Source of the DNA: Priapulus caudatus
Lineage: Eukaryota; Priapulida; Priapulimorpha; Priapulimorphida; Priapulidae
Length of the DNA stretch: 53,118 bases
NCBI RefSeq assembly: GCF_000485595.1
Contig: NW_014577186.1
Coordinates: 17,691 to 70,808, forward strand
Reading direction: 5' to 3'
Below the pieces are notes generated by a model. It worked only from the letters and a program-made list of their open reading frames with translations. It did no database searches and was not told the origin of the DNA. Positions 36,781-48,368 of the stretch are shown in pieces; position 1 is the stretch's first letter; every line of letters begins with the position of its first letter. The translations under genes and the position numbers were made by a program.

Positions 36781-37060
36781 GGGGTTAGGCCTACTACATT
36801 ATCTAGAACATAGCTGAAAACAGCGTATATTTTCCCATAAATATAGAAAACAAATCTTTCTATTCCATATCCATGATTTTTCTCATCACATTACACAGAA
36901 TCACAAAAATACTATTTCCAACCAGAGGTGGCGCGGAAGACAGTTCCGTTTCCGGTTCCCGTAACGTGTACCGGATATGTCACATGTGTAACCAGAACGA
37001 GGCATCGTAGTCGTGTAAGATTTGTTCATGTAATTTCACATTTTCTATCAATATCGTTTT

Positions 37061-37122
37061 CTACTACTACTAGTACTACTAGAACTAGTAGTAGTACTAC
37101 TACACTAGTACTAGTACTAGTA
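37061..37122. repeat. CTA/TAG simple repeat, self-complementary
   Basis: Runs of CTACTACTAGTACTAC and its complement produce a low-complexity palindrome. It lies upstream of PUSL1 exon 1, in the PUSL1-RER1 divergent interval. Confidence 0.6.
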
Positions 37123-37204
37123 CACTTACTGTCTGAGTGTGTCAGTGACCGTGAGAGTGTCAGTGAGACTGGTAGGCCTACTGATCACAGGCACAGTACT
37201 TAGT

Positions 37205-38130
37205 TATAACGTTTCAATCATAAAATGGTGGTAATTAATACAAAACTTACTTACTTAGTTACTACTAGCACCACTACCAGTCTTAATGTTTCTCTACTCT
37301 CTTTTGCCCACTATTGCTGATAAATTCCTGTAAATGCCGTTCAGTTGCTCTGCAACACATAAGTACGCTGCATGCACAAACAACAAAAATAAAGAGCAGG
37401 TGAGAAAGCGTGACTGCAAAATTTGAACGGAATTCGCTTTGTTTACACTATCACAACACAAATATGCAACCAACTGCTACCATTTTGGTATCAATGCGTA
37501 GCTAAATGTTCACTTGTTTGAATGGAAAATTCCCACTCTGCCAATATGTAAATGTTGTTTGTGCACAGCGGCGTGCGTGCGGTGTAGTTCAGTGTTGAAG
37601 AGGAGCATTTAAATGGCAGTTACAGGAAGTTCTTGTCAATAATAGACGAATAAGAGTAGCGAAACATTAAGACTGGTAGTGGTAGTAAATTCATTTCATG
37701 TTTATATACCATCATTTTACTATTGAAACGTTCCAAGTGCTTGTGATACTGATATTGAGGCTCACACACACACTCGCACACGCACACACTTACTTTCCCC
37801 GGGTCGTTTCAATAAGAAAGTAGTTGTAAATAAACACAGGTTTAATTTCCCTTATTACTACTAAAGTTTTAAATGTTAATGTACTCTATTACAAAATAAT
37901 TCCATTCAAATGCCGGTCAAACGCTGCTATGCAGCACACAAGTCCAGTACACATATGCCGCTGTGCACAAACTAACAGAAAGATGGATCACTGAGCATGT
38001 TGGAAAGCATGAGTGCCAAATTCACTCAACACTCACTTTGTTTTACTTTGTTTTACACTATTAGTAATAGTGTAAAACCTTGCACATAGATACAACTTAA
38101 TTTTCGCAGAGAACTATTGTAAATTCCTGC
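37205..38130. repeat. Inverted and direct copies of a ~180-bp repeat
   Basis: About 37208-37383 is an imperfect inverted repeat of about 37560-37735, both containing CACTACCAGTCTTAATGTTTC. A further diverged copy in the first orientation covers about 37865-38060, sharing the TGCACAAAC and CGCTTTGTTTTAC-like segments. The arrangement looks like a foldback element with a partial tandem copy. No ORF. Confidence 0.55.
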
Positions 38131-38139
38131 AGAAAACTC

Positions 38140-38349
38140 TCACTCCATAGCAATGTAAACCGGAGCAACTCTGTTTATTATCCAAGACCCCTTTTCGGTG
38201 GTATTCAATTGTTTGACCAAAGAATGTAGTTGGGTGTCTGACGGCATGCTTTCGTAAATCGCACTGGCTTGGCTTGGATCTGAGTGGTGGAATTTGTCTT
38301 GGAGGTCGGAAGCAAGGAGCAATGGAACCCAGAATTCAATATAATACAA
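38140..38349 (-). other. Possible unassigned exon or chance ORF
   Basis: A 69-codon open frame preceded on its own strand by a pyrimidine tract ending in TTTTTTTAG. It includes SDPSQASAIYESMPSDTQ and EKGSWIINRVAPVYIAME. Composition looks protein-like, but I recognise no family, find no partner exon, and it sits upstream of RER1 in a repeat-rich interval. Confidence 0.2.
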
Positions 38350-38849
38350 ACAAACTAAAAAAAATTGATGAGGAGAAAGCTAGCAACCAATTGAATTATA
38401 ATGCCTTGTGCCACATGATACAGTGATAGGAAACCCATTTTACACGTTAAAATGCAGCCATATAATATCTTATATTAGCTATCAATGTACAAACATCTTT
38501 TGTGCAGTACTAATGATGAGGGAGACATTCTCATGACATTAATAAAGATAGGTTAAAAGATAAGTTAATAAAATGATGTCAGGAACATAGATTTCAATTG
38601 CACATGTTTTACTTTAATTTATAATAACATGCATTCCTTGGACATATCAGAAATGATTTTATTGATTACATGCATTGTAAAAAATAAGCTCTAATGATTG
38701 AGGTGCAGCATTAAAACATGTGTTTTATGGTGTATTTCACTAAAATATTGTTTTATTAACAGAAAGACATGCTCAACATTCAATTGAAAAATAATTTCTT
38801 TTTCAGTTTATTTATAGGCGGCTCAATACAGACCAAGTGTGTAACCAAA

Positions 38850-41800
38850 ATGGCAAGCGACAGTGCAGAAACTGTAGTAAAGGAGCAACCATCGTTCGTT
38901 TATCGTGTATATCATGGCATATCACAGGTGTGTGCAATGACGTTAACTTACTAGTAACAGCACTGGCATATACATTTTTGTTTGTTAATGAAAGCAAGTG
39001 TTCGTGTAGTCTATAGCATGTTGTTATAATTGCTATTATGATAACATTACATTAAAGATGAAATTTAGTTTACCAAATTAAATTACCAATTAAAATGTAA
39101 TTTGCCAAACTAGCAAGAAATGTTCCAGTGTGAGTTATCACGTGCCACATTTATGGCAGTGTATGCTCATCCTCTGTTGTGGTTTTATTCAATGCAGAAA
39201 TGCCAGTCGGCGCTGGATCATGTTGTTCCATACTCAACACAACGATGGATAGGCACTGTTATGTTCGGTGCTCTCTATTGTTTGCGAGTGTTTTTCTTGC
39301 AGGTAAGTTAAGCCAGTTTGTTTGAGTGTTTACTGTGGAGTGAATTTTTGACAATAATCATTCATTAACCTTATTGCTAAATTTTGTTGATAAAAATGTT
39401 TGTCATTATATTTTCGGGGTGCTTCATTGTATACATGTATGCATGCTCTTCAAAGTAAGGATTTCCCAAAGTCCTGCACATTCTCGTAAAAAAAATTCCA
39501 ACCATAACAGTACTTACTAGTATTGATTGTGTAACAGAAAGTTTCTAAAGTAGGCCTAACATGTCTTAAACTGCATGTTTTATTTGATTTATTTGAGAGA
39601 ATAAATTTAAATATAAATTTTTAGAAGATTAACAACTTCCCCCACATAAACATAATACATATTATAAATTAGGTGAAATATACGATGAGATGTACAGTTT
39701 ACGTCATAGTACTTATATGGAGAATTAGTAAATCTGATCTTTCAATATATATATAATTAATACATATAAGGAGTAAATAATCTCAAAGGAGTTTGAGATG
39801 AATTTAAAATTTTATACTTCAAATTTTGGCATAAAGAAAATACAAAAAAGTATATGTTCTTGAGCTTATTTCATACCTTTATTATTCGCCTATCTTGTAC
39901 TGAAATCGGTTTATAGCTATTTACTGTTGTGTTTCGTTAAATTGTATCCAAACACGGAGTTGATTCGGAGGCTTTTTAGCAGGTTGTCTCGTGTATGTAG
40001 GCGTATTTTGTTGAGAGATACTAGCAACCACTGCTGTAATCTTCCGCATGCGACTCTGCAGGGATTGGAATGTTTTGATCTCGCGAGCGAGAAATATCAC
40101 CAATCACTTATTTCATTAGTTTGCAATGCATCTACGGTCCAGTAAGACATGTATTCGCTTGCAAGCACTGTGTGATTGCATACATATGGTTTTGGTTACA
40201 TGCATGCGCGTACTACGTGCTTAGGGCATTATGTCACTCGCAAGATCGAAATATATATGGGGGGGAATCAGGGAAATTTGTTTTTCGGGGGGCTACTTTT
40301 CAAGCTCGCGTGCATGAAAATAGCACTCTAAAATTTGGTTTGCATTGAACTCACTCAACTTACGGGTGCTCTTTTTGCCATTTCCGGGGCTCTTTTTGGC
40401 ATTTCGGGGGCTAAATCGCCCCGAGCCCCCGTGTATTTTTTTCACTGGGGGGAATATTATATGAATGAAAAATGTCAGGTAGCTAGCACCTTTTAGAAAT
40501 CAGAAATTATTTTCATGTTTTAAAAGTTGACATCTATAACCCCAGAAAAGTACAATTATTTCATTACAGGGATGGTACATTGTTACGTATGCCTTGGGAA
40601 TATATCATCTCAACCTCCTCATTGCCTTTCTATCGCCAAAAATCGACCCAGCGTTAGAAATGGAAGGTAAGATCTTGTATGTGTATTGTTATCTAACAAT
40701 AGTCTCTGTGTATCAGTTATCAATAGGTTCTTATATACTTTAATAATCGAAGTGTATTTAATTATATAAATGCAATAATCATTATGCTTCAATTTGCAGA
40801 TTCCGACGATGGTCCCAAGTTGCCAACCAGCTCGAGTGAAGAGTTTAGGCCATTCATCCGACGGTTACCAGAGTTCAAATTTTGGCAAGTGCTTTATTCA
40901 TGAGTTTGTGTTAAAGGCATACTAGGCCAATTCATTATGCAATGTTGACGAATGCTAGAGTAACTGCCACTATAACTGCCACTGCACCTATTAGTTTGTC
41001 CAATATCACTGCTAGTTACATTACAAGCAACACTTGAAATCGCTTGTTGATATTCATTTACGTGCCGTAAATGTCATCCAGGAGTCAAGCGATAAGTCGC
41101 CGATGACGTAAACATTTGTGCAGCCCGTATATTTTGCACGCCACATGAAATGGAGGTGTCAGCTGTGTAACCACGGCCACGGACTAAACATGGAAATCGA
41201 GTAAAACAGACATACTAATCACGGACGCACATCGACAGCCCTGACAAAAAGCCACAAGCGTGCGTGTCTACCAAATCACTGATAATAGCATTGCGTACAG
41301 CCGATCATGCGTGCAAAAATGTCTGGTCCGCTATAAATCTGTATCACACTCGCTTCGCTGGCAGCGATTTCAAAGTGAAACTGTCAACTGTAAACATTTC
41401 TTGGACTGCAGATTTCAATTACACATTTCTTAGTAACCAGCAGTGATATTGGACAAACTAATACGCGTTTCGCTATAAGGTAATGTACTTATTAACTACA
41501 CAAGGTGCCAGTTACTGTAGCATTCATCAACATTGCATAATCAATGGGTCTAATATGCCTTTAAGCCAGTGTAAATTGTATGAAAAGTTTCATGTAATTC
41601 ATTATGTAATAGTTATGAGTATTCATGTATTAATCCAAGTAGCTAAGCAAGTGTATAAATTGCGACCTAATTGGACTTCTTTCGTTGTAATTTATTATGT
41701 AGTGAATAGAAAAATAGCTGCTGGTATATTATATATATATACATATACATTAATATCCCCTGTTATGGTTTTACTTTAACATAGAGATGAAGTCGATATA

Positions 41801-42811
41801 TATGGGTCACACAAGGGATATGAAAAAGATGTCCTTTATAGACGGGTGGCAATTCTATAGAGGTAGTTTCACTATATAATTGCCACCTAAAGGAAACACC
41901 AAAAGTGACTCTTATAGACAGGCTTCCATTATATAAATGTAGCTGCTAATACAGGTTAGGCCAGTAACATTTGAAGTGTGATGAAACTTGTTGTTCATTG
42001 TAGGTACTCTGCGACCAAGGGGATTGTGATTGCGCTGATCTGTACGTTTTTCGAAGTGTTCAACATACCAGTGTTCTGGCCCATCCTTGTCATGTACTTT
42101 ATTACACTGTTCTGCATTACGATGAAAAGACAAATTAAGGTGAGAATAGGTCCAGAGGCAGTTCAAGGAATATTCCCTGTATGGGTTAGCATGTGTAGAA
42201 CTGTCCTTAACACTAACATGTCTTAGAACCTTCGTACCGCTGCCATTTCTTGCGAATCTTGGACTCTTTATAATCTTGCGATATCGGCCGGGGATAAGTA
42301 ATTTTTAAATCGCACCTAGTTCACTACACGGAATCAGATGCCCTTTTGTTTGAATTAGGTGCACTTATCTTGAAGGCACTATTTGCAAATTATTTGTTGC
42401 TATAATCAAATATGGCATGGTGTCACAATGCATTCGATTACAATTTTCTGTGCTATAACAGCAAAAATTCGTAGTGTTTTCCAATGTGGCGTAATCAGTA
42501 ACATATCTGCTATTAGGTGAAACTATGTTTTGCTAAATTTTTCCCAGATTCTGATTTTTTAAGCAATGATTTTGAAATAATTTCTTTAAACAAATTATAA
42601 AGGTTATCAATGGACTCTATATATTACGTGGGCATAAATGAGGCAAAAGAGTGTGTTAATAACTTGCGCAAATACATTGGCTGGTTGAGAATATAATTTG
42701 TTGTGTTTCTCTTTGTAGCACATGATCAAGTACAGATATATCCCATTCACACACGGGAAGACAAAATACAAAGGCAAGGAAGACACTGGACGTGTACACC
42801 AGTCGAAGTAG
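38850..42811 (+). CDS. RER1: RER1, Golgi-to-ER retrieval receptor, complete
   Basis: RER1 is a four-pass membrane protein of the early Golgi that returns escaped membrane proteins and unassembled subunits to the ER. Exons: 38850-38927, 39198-39302, 40570-40666, 40800-40884, 42004-42139, 42719-42811; 594 nt, 197 residues, against 196 in human. The ATG has a good context (ACCAAAATGG). Landmarks in order: [108 protein letters not shown], and [11 protein letters not shown] near the end. Intron 4 uses a GC donor (TTTTG|GCAAGT) and holds a TTAA-flanked MITE. An acceptor-like TTTCTTTTTCAG at 38795-38806 suggests a 5' UTR intron. An AATAAA lies at 44867, possibly its polyadenylation signal. Confidence 0.96.
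40911..41564. mobile_element. TTAA-flanked MITE 'A' in RER1 intron 4
   Basis: TTAA at 40911-40914 and 41561-41564 brackets inverted termini AGGCATACTAGGCC and AGACCCATTGATTATGC-type complement ending TATGCCT. The right arm of about 125 bp includes GACAAACTAATACGCGTTT and GTAATGTACTTATTAACTAC; the left arm lacks part of that block. TTAA duplication and long arms fit a piggyBac-mobilised MITE. Element B (50578-51379) is the same family. Confidence 0.75.
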
Positions 42812-45264
42812 ACAGTTGTTAAGTTAGGTAAATGAACCGTATGCCGACGCAAACTGCTTCGCTCCAAGTGTGATCGGAGAAGCCAGAAGTTCTGTATTAT
42901 TCCTAACTATACTTTTATGCTTATTTGAAATGAATGCACATAAACAACGGAGAATCGGTTTCAATATTTGTTGGTGATAAAATTCAGTCTTGGATTTGTA
43001 TGCAGTTACAATGGTAAAGCATCTGTAATGACTCATTTGTCAGATATCTGTGATTGACAGTTTCGCACTCAGTGCTTGTATATACTGACAGTGTCACAGG
43101 TAATACGTTTGTAACCTGGTTACTATGGAAACATCTATATATACGTATAGGCTTGTCTGATTGATTGGGGCAGTCACACCAATACCAATCGTTCTGTCAC
43201 GGAACACGCCTGAAGTTATCAATTCATTTGATTTCGTGTGGTGATTTTTTCGATGTGGCCCAAATTCCAAATTGGCCTGATATCTTCTGGCACATTATCA
43301 TGAATGCTCCGCTCCCCCCCCTCCACACACACAAGCAAGCTCAATCAATGGCAAACCCAATACAACTGCATCGAGATTGGATATTGTTACAACTCGTGAT
43401 TTGAGACTAGCAGGATGCTAATTGCATTTTCTGATGACTATTTAAGTCTAACACACATAATTGACATACGTGCCTGATTCGTGATTGGTGTAACTATTCG
43501 TCTCTTCGTTATTGTTGCTAGCCTAGTTTCTGTGCGTTCTTCACGTGTGCGGCTAAATTGTCGACAGCATTTCAAAACATGGCTAAACAACGTTTTTAGA
43601 ATTGCACTATCACAAATTCACAACACTAATCGGCTATAGCTGCTTGTCAATCAATCAAGCCAGATCAGTCCAATGGCAGCAAAGTGGTAATCCACTGCAT
43701 AAACAATAGGTGTGAGATCACTATCAGCAATCCAGCCGGTCGTGGCGAGCATCTAATAGTATGTCCTGTCTGAGCTACTGTCGCATTCCTGTAGGTTTAA
43801 CATGGAGACACGAACAATTGTTAGCTAGTCTGGAGGAGTTGGAGGCAACCAGCAGCTGTGTGAAGTCTGAAAGCGTCGGCTAGGTTGTACATATTTCGCT
43901 TCTTCGTAAGGGAGATGCGTTTTTTAATTTTGTTTGCTGCCGACCTGTGAATTAACAATGCCTAAGAAATTTTGAATCGGTTGCACACTCGTGCGAAGTC
44001 TTGATTTAAATTGTGCATTATTATCAAAAGATTTGGAGCATTATTTGGAGACAGAAGTACGAACAGTGTTATGAGTAAGCAGACACTGGTTATCTCTGTT
44101 TGTTTGTGCGTGCGTGTATGTAACCATGCGATTCACCGCAGACTAGGCCGCAGTTGTAACCGTCGCTTCATTTCAGAGGTTTTTCGACTGCAGGTAAAAA
44201 TTGTCCATGTTGGTAGCAAGATCAGCCAAGGCCAGTGGCATGCCTAATCCATAATCAACATGCTACGGCACTTATTTACCGCATTCAGCTAGTCAAGCAT
44301 AGTGGTGTGATTTTCATGTTATAGCATGATGTGTGGTGTCATTCAGTGGCACGATATAAGTGATGTGGTTCGTGCCGTAGCGTGATGATGGGTGGAATCG
44401 ATGTGTTGTATGCTGTAGCGTGTGATGTGTGGCCTTGCTTTTGCTAACACGTGACAGGAGTGGTGTTATCAATACCGTAATATGATATGAATGGTGATAT
44501 TTACAGCATCGGCGTCATCAAATGTACAGTTCCATTTGTATGAAAAGGTGTTACCTAGTGTCTGTGTGTTTAATCCTGACAAACTAGCATCCAGCACATT
44601 TCAGCTTATTGCATGTTTATACAGACTCATATTTCACGAAATAAGATTTCTGCTTCTGTGGGGAAAATGGGATCTACTTTTAACATTAATATGTATATCA
44701 GGAGTCAATAATTTCAAATTACTCACATTTATTTGAGATTATTTACTCCTGATATGTATATATATATTCATGAGTATTCATGTGTATGTTATTAGTAGTG
44801 GCTCCTATATTTTTCTGCAATTGCAGGTTATTGATTAGATCATGTATGTTCTCTTTTACATGGCCCAATAAACACTATTAATTCCTCTGTGTTGAACTTT
44901 AACACATGTAATAGGTGAATGTGTGAGCTGCGTGTTTTACTGACTTTCACATTATTTTCTAAATTAAGCAAGAATAGTTATGGTTAACTTCGGTTTCATC
45001 CTGGTTTAATTGATAAAGAGAATGTGGGAATGGCTCACTACTGATCTATCCACAGTGTATTACCTCACAGGGAGTTGTTGTGCTGTCAAAAATGTGCAGG
45101 TATGAAAAAGTTTGTGAATTATTATTGAAGTACAATAAAAACTATGTTTTTCAAATTCATAATTTTGTATCTTTTGCATGTTATATGTTCTGCCTGTGCG
45201 TGTCTTAGTAAATGTAACCACTGTTTGAAGTTGTAGGGAGTAATTATGCAATTTATTTTGTGTC
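42812..45264. other. RER1 downstream region
   Basis: No exon supported. It probably includes the RER1 3' UTR; the first good AATAAA I see is at 44867-44872. There are weak local repeats of a GTGATGTGTGG-type motif at about 44300-44440. Confidence 0.4.
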
Positions 45265-45267
45265 TTA

Positions 45268-45717
45268 AGCCCGGCGCACACGTGGCGATTTTTGTCGACA
45301 GAACCGGCGATTCTGTCGCCAGCAACAAAATCGCCGAGAAATCGCCACGTGTGCGCTGCCCGGCGTCACCGATTTTGACGCCAGAAACTCGTCGCTGGAA
45401 TATCAAACATGTTTGATATTTGTTGCCCAGTCGCTGAACAATCGCTACGTGTGCGCCGCACTGGCGATGGATCCCGGCAACAGTTTTTGGATTAACCAAT
45501 CAAATGCATGATTTGCTAAGCCCCACTGTCTGATCAAATATTGGCAGCGCCTGTGGTGTGGTTTGAACAGGTCACGTACAGTTCATACAGTGGTATGTCG
45601 CTGATAGACAGTTGAATTGTCGCCGCGGGTGCGCACAACGTGGCGATTTTTATCGACAGTACCGGCGATAAAAATCGACGGTACTGTCGATAAAAATCGC
45701 CACGTGTGCGCCGGGCT
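45268..45717. mobile_element. MITE 'E1', AGCCCGGCGCACACGTGG termini, TTA target duplication
   Basis: The inverted termini AGCCCGGCGCACACGTGGCG are flanked by TTA on both sides (45265-45267 and 45718-45720). Internal copies of GGCGATTTTTNTCGACAG and CGTGTGCGC run in both orientations, so the terminus is reiterated inside. The termini match E2 (22691-22884), but the interior sequence is different. It ends 60 bp from the tRNA-Pro gene. No ORF. Confidence 0.8.
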
Positions 45718-45777
45718 TTAGTTTTAATCTTTATAATATAAAGTTCTTGCTTCGCTGCAACAAGAAAAATTACACAT

Positions 45778-45849
45778 GGGCCTGTCCGGGATTTGAACCC
45801 GGGACCTCTCGCACCCAAAGCGAGAATCATGCCCCTAGACCAACAGGCC
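45778..45849 (-). tRNA. tRNA-Pro, anticodon UGG
   Basis: 72 nt, complete cloverleaf: acceptor GGCCTGT pairs fully with ACAGGCC, discriminator C. The anticodon arm is CTCGC-TTTGGGT-GCGAG, placing TGG at positions 34-36, i.e. proline. The A-box region TGGTCTAGGGG and B box GGTTCAAATCC are intact. No intron. A run of five T on the minus strand (45769-45765) nine bases downstream can serve as the RNA polymerase III terminator. The sequence closely follows the animal tRNA-Pro consensus; both sides of the acceptor stem changed together. Confidence 0.95.
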
Positions 45850-46770
45850 ACGTTGGTAAACAATCACGTATATGTCTATATATACTAACTTCGTTTCTCA
45901 ACTTATTTTGAAATGTTTATCGGAAATTATTTTTAGCGGTTCAATTAATTATAGTGTATTATCTTGGCATTACATACAGGCAAGCATAGCTACAGGACTA
46001 TATACTTTGTCTGACCATTTACCGTTTTACGCTATTCACCCGACATTTAATGATTTATATATTAATGTTTTTAACACTAGATGGCGCACCAAGGTGTGCT
46101 CAGAGCCAAAGCTCTACTCTCTACTCCAACTACGTATATGATTATATATAGTGGTGCTCTTGCTCCATCTAGACTATGGTTCTGGTGTGTCTATCAGTGT
46201 ATATCTGATGTCGGTCTCATTTAAGGTGAAGTGACTGCAACAGTCAAATATAGGTGCCCGCGCTCAGGCTGTCTACAGGAACAGAAGGAGTAGTAGATGA
46301 GTAAAGAGGAATAGAGCGAGAGCCACATCAAGACACATATTAGTAGTATACCAACATTGCTATTCGGTATAGCATTTTATTTAGAATTGATACGAGCAAT
46401 ATAAGGGCTTCCAACAAACAGATTTTTACGATTTTGTCTGTGAACTGATTGAATAATGAAAGACCAGTATTACTTCATACTACCAACAGAAATATACATG
46501 TATATAAAACACGTGGACCATTCTCTCCTTCTCCATACACAACAGTTCAATAAGGAAGATCCCATTTTCTCTAAATAAGAAATCCTATTTCTGTTTATTA
46601 ACACAGTGACAACAAAGTTTAGAATTTAAAATACAACGTCAAGACAACATTGCTACATTGAGAAAACTGATTAGGTCCATTATTTTCATTGTGAACGACT
46701 GACTACACTAGACACTGTTGTTGTTGTCGTTGCACATATTTGACGTTATTAATTTAACATCGTTGCAGAT
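45850..46770. other. Intergenic stretch, tRNA-Pro to minisatellite
   Basis: No gene supported. AT-rich; ORFs here lack recognisable motifs. Confidence 0.4.
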
Positions 46771-47225
46771 GGCAGCACTGCGTGTCGTATCTGTCACCCA
46801 TACGGCATCACTGCGTGTCGTATCTGTCACCCATACGGCATCACTGCGTGTCGTATCTGTCACCCATACGGCAGCACTGTGTGTCATATGTGTCGCCCGT
46901 ACGACATCACTACGTGATGTATCTGTCGCCCGTACGACATCACTACGTGTTGTATCTGTCACCCGTACGGCATCACTGCGTGTCGTATCTGTCACCCGTA
47001 CGGCATCACTACGTGTCGTATCTGTCACCCGTACGGCATCACTGCGTGTCGTATCTGTCACCCATACGGCATCACTGCGTGTCGTATCTGTCACCCATAC
47101 GGCATCACTGCGTGTCGTATCTGTCACCTGTACGACATCACTGCGTGTCGTATCTGTCACCCACTACGGCATCACTGCGTGTCGTATCTGTCACCCATAC
47201 GGCATCATTATGTGTCGTATCGATC
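46771..47225 (+). repeat. 33-bp minisatellite, ~13-14 units, at the PTCD2 3' end
   Basis: The unit is about CATCACTGCGTGTCGTATCT plus GTCACCCATACGG, with point variants (CCCGT for CCCAT, TACG for TGCG). Because the unit is 33 bp, several frames on both strands stay open (150, 181 and 211 codons), giving repetitive peptides that are not real proteins. The PTCD2 stop codon (47210-47208, minus strand) is inside the outermost, most degenerate unit. Confidence 0.9.
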
Positions 47226-47971
47226 GGACAGGCCCGGACGGGTCATGCTGCTGGCGATCATAGTAACCCTGCCCACCGCCTGCGAGCGGTAGCGCTGGTT
47301 GTACGCGCCACTCGGCTGATAATCCTGACGCTGCTGCGGCGGCGGCCTCCGCTCGAGTATCGGCGTCGTCACGATCTCGGCAATGTCCACTTTCGCGACG
47401 TGGTCGCCCTCCGCTAGCGCCCTCTCCAGGGTCGAAAACTGCGCGGTGAGCTCCTCGCGTTGCGCGCGCCCACGCGGCGCCGCACGGCGCGGCGAGCGTC
47501 GTCGCGCACACCTCCTGGCCGCGGCGCGTCGCCGTCTCGGGCACGTCGCGCTCGATGACGTATCGCGCAGCACGGCAGCGCCTCGTCGACGCGGTCCAGG
47601 TCGGCGAGCGCTATCAGCTTCAGGTTGCGCGTCGTGATGTAGTTGACCTCGCGCCAGCGTGAAGAGGACTCGAGCGCGGGCTGCGGTCGCGCGTGCCCGA
47701 TTCAGCGCGAGCATCGCGGAGGAAGGCGCATGGCGCGGCGCGCATCGGCCGGCCCGCTGCGCTCGCGCACTCGCGCGCCAACGCCGTCGCCCACTCGTCT
47801 ACGCAGCGGGCGTGTCCATGCGGTAGCAGGCGGCGAGCAGAGGATGATGCAGTCGCGCGGGTAGCGTGCGCGTTCCAGCTCACGCCCGCGTAGCAGCTGG
47901 TAAGTGTCGAGCACTTCCTGGTAAAGCTCGTGCTTATAGAGCAGGTCCATGAGTATGAAGAACGAGGACAC
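47208..47971 (-). CDS. PTCD2: PTCD2-like last exon, with frameshifts as given
   Basis: It follows exon at 49044 in phase (CAG|GTG) and opens with VSSFFILMDLLYKHELYQEV, then LDTYQLLRGRELE and ARYPRDCIILC, the PTCD2 helical-repeat region (family motif SF.ILMD.L). Further on the matching frame moves repeatedly: pieces such as ATALARECASAAGRPMRAAP, NYITTRNLKLIALADLDRVD, ETATRRGQEVCATTL and AQFSTLERALAEGDHVAKVD lie in different frames. At least four single-base shifts are needed. It ends SMTRPGLSDRYDT-TAA inside the minisatellite. The exon is strikingly GC-rich compared with the two upstream exons. Sequencing error in GC-rich DNA is more likely than a dead gene, because similarity continues to the end. 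Confidence 0.7.
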
Positions 47972-48039
47972 CTGCGCACGGAAGAGAGAGAGGACAGGCG
48001 AGTGAAGTTGGCATGTGATGAAAGAAAACGCACCGCATT

Positions 48040-48355
48040 GACACCATACACATGCATACACCAACACGCACGCACGCGCGGGCGCGCGCGCACACACACC
48101 ACACACACACACACACCACACACAAACACACAAACACACACACACACACACAACACACAGAAACACACACACACACACACGCGCGCGCGCACACATACAG
48201 GCATCCACAGAGACGTACACACAGCTACACACAGACAGACAGAAAGACAGGCAGACACACGTACACACAAACACGCACATGAATGCAAGCCACGCAGGCA
48301 CTCACGCATGCACGCACGCACGCACACGCACGCACACACACACACAGTCACACCT
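48040..48355. repeat. CA/CG-rich microsatellite in PTCD2 last intron
   Basis: (CA)n with CGCG and CAGA interruptions, 70 bp upstream of the last exon on the minus strand. It produces spurious Cys/Val-rich and His/Thr-rich ORFs on both strands. Confidence 0.85.
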
Positions 48356-48368
48356 GTTGGTACACACC

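Noticed and set aside
45060-45863. Minus ORFs of 73-125 codons beside the tRNA
   Set aside because: They overlap MITE E1 and the tRNA-Pro gene and have no protein motif.
46771-47225. CRISPR-like array
   Set aside because: Units are contiguous, with no unique spacers, and the context is a eukaryotic intron-rich genome.
46718-47417. Long overlapping ORFs of 150-211 codons on both strands
   Set aside because: They arise from a 33-bp tandem repeat with no stop in several frames. The peptides are pure repeats with no domain.
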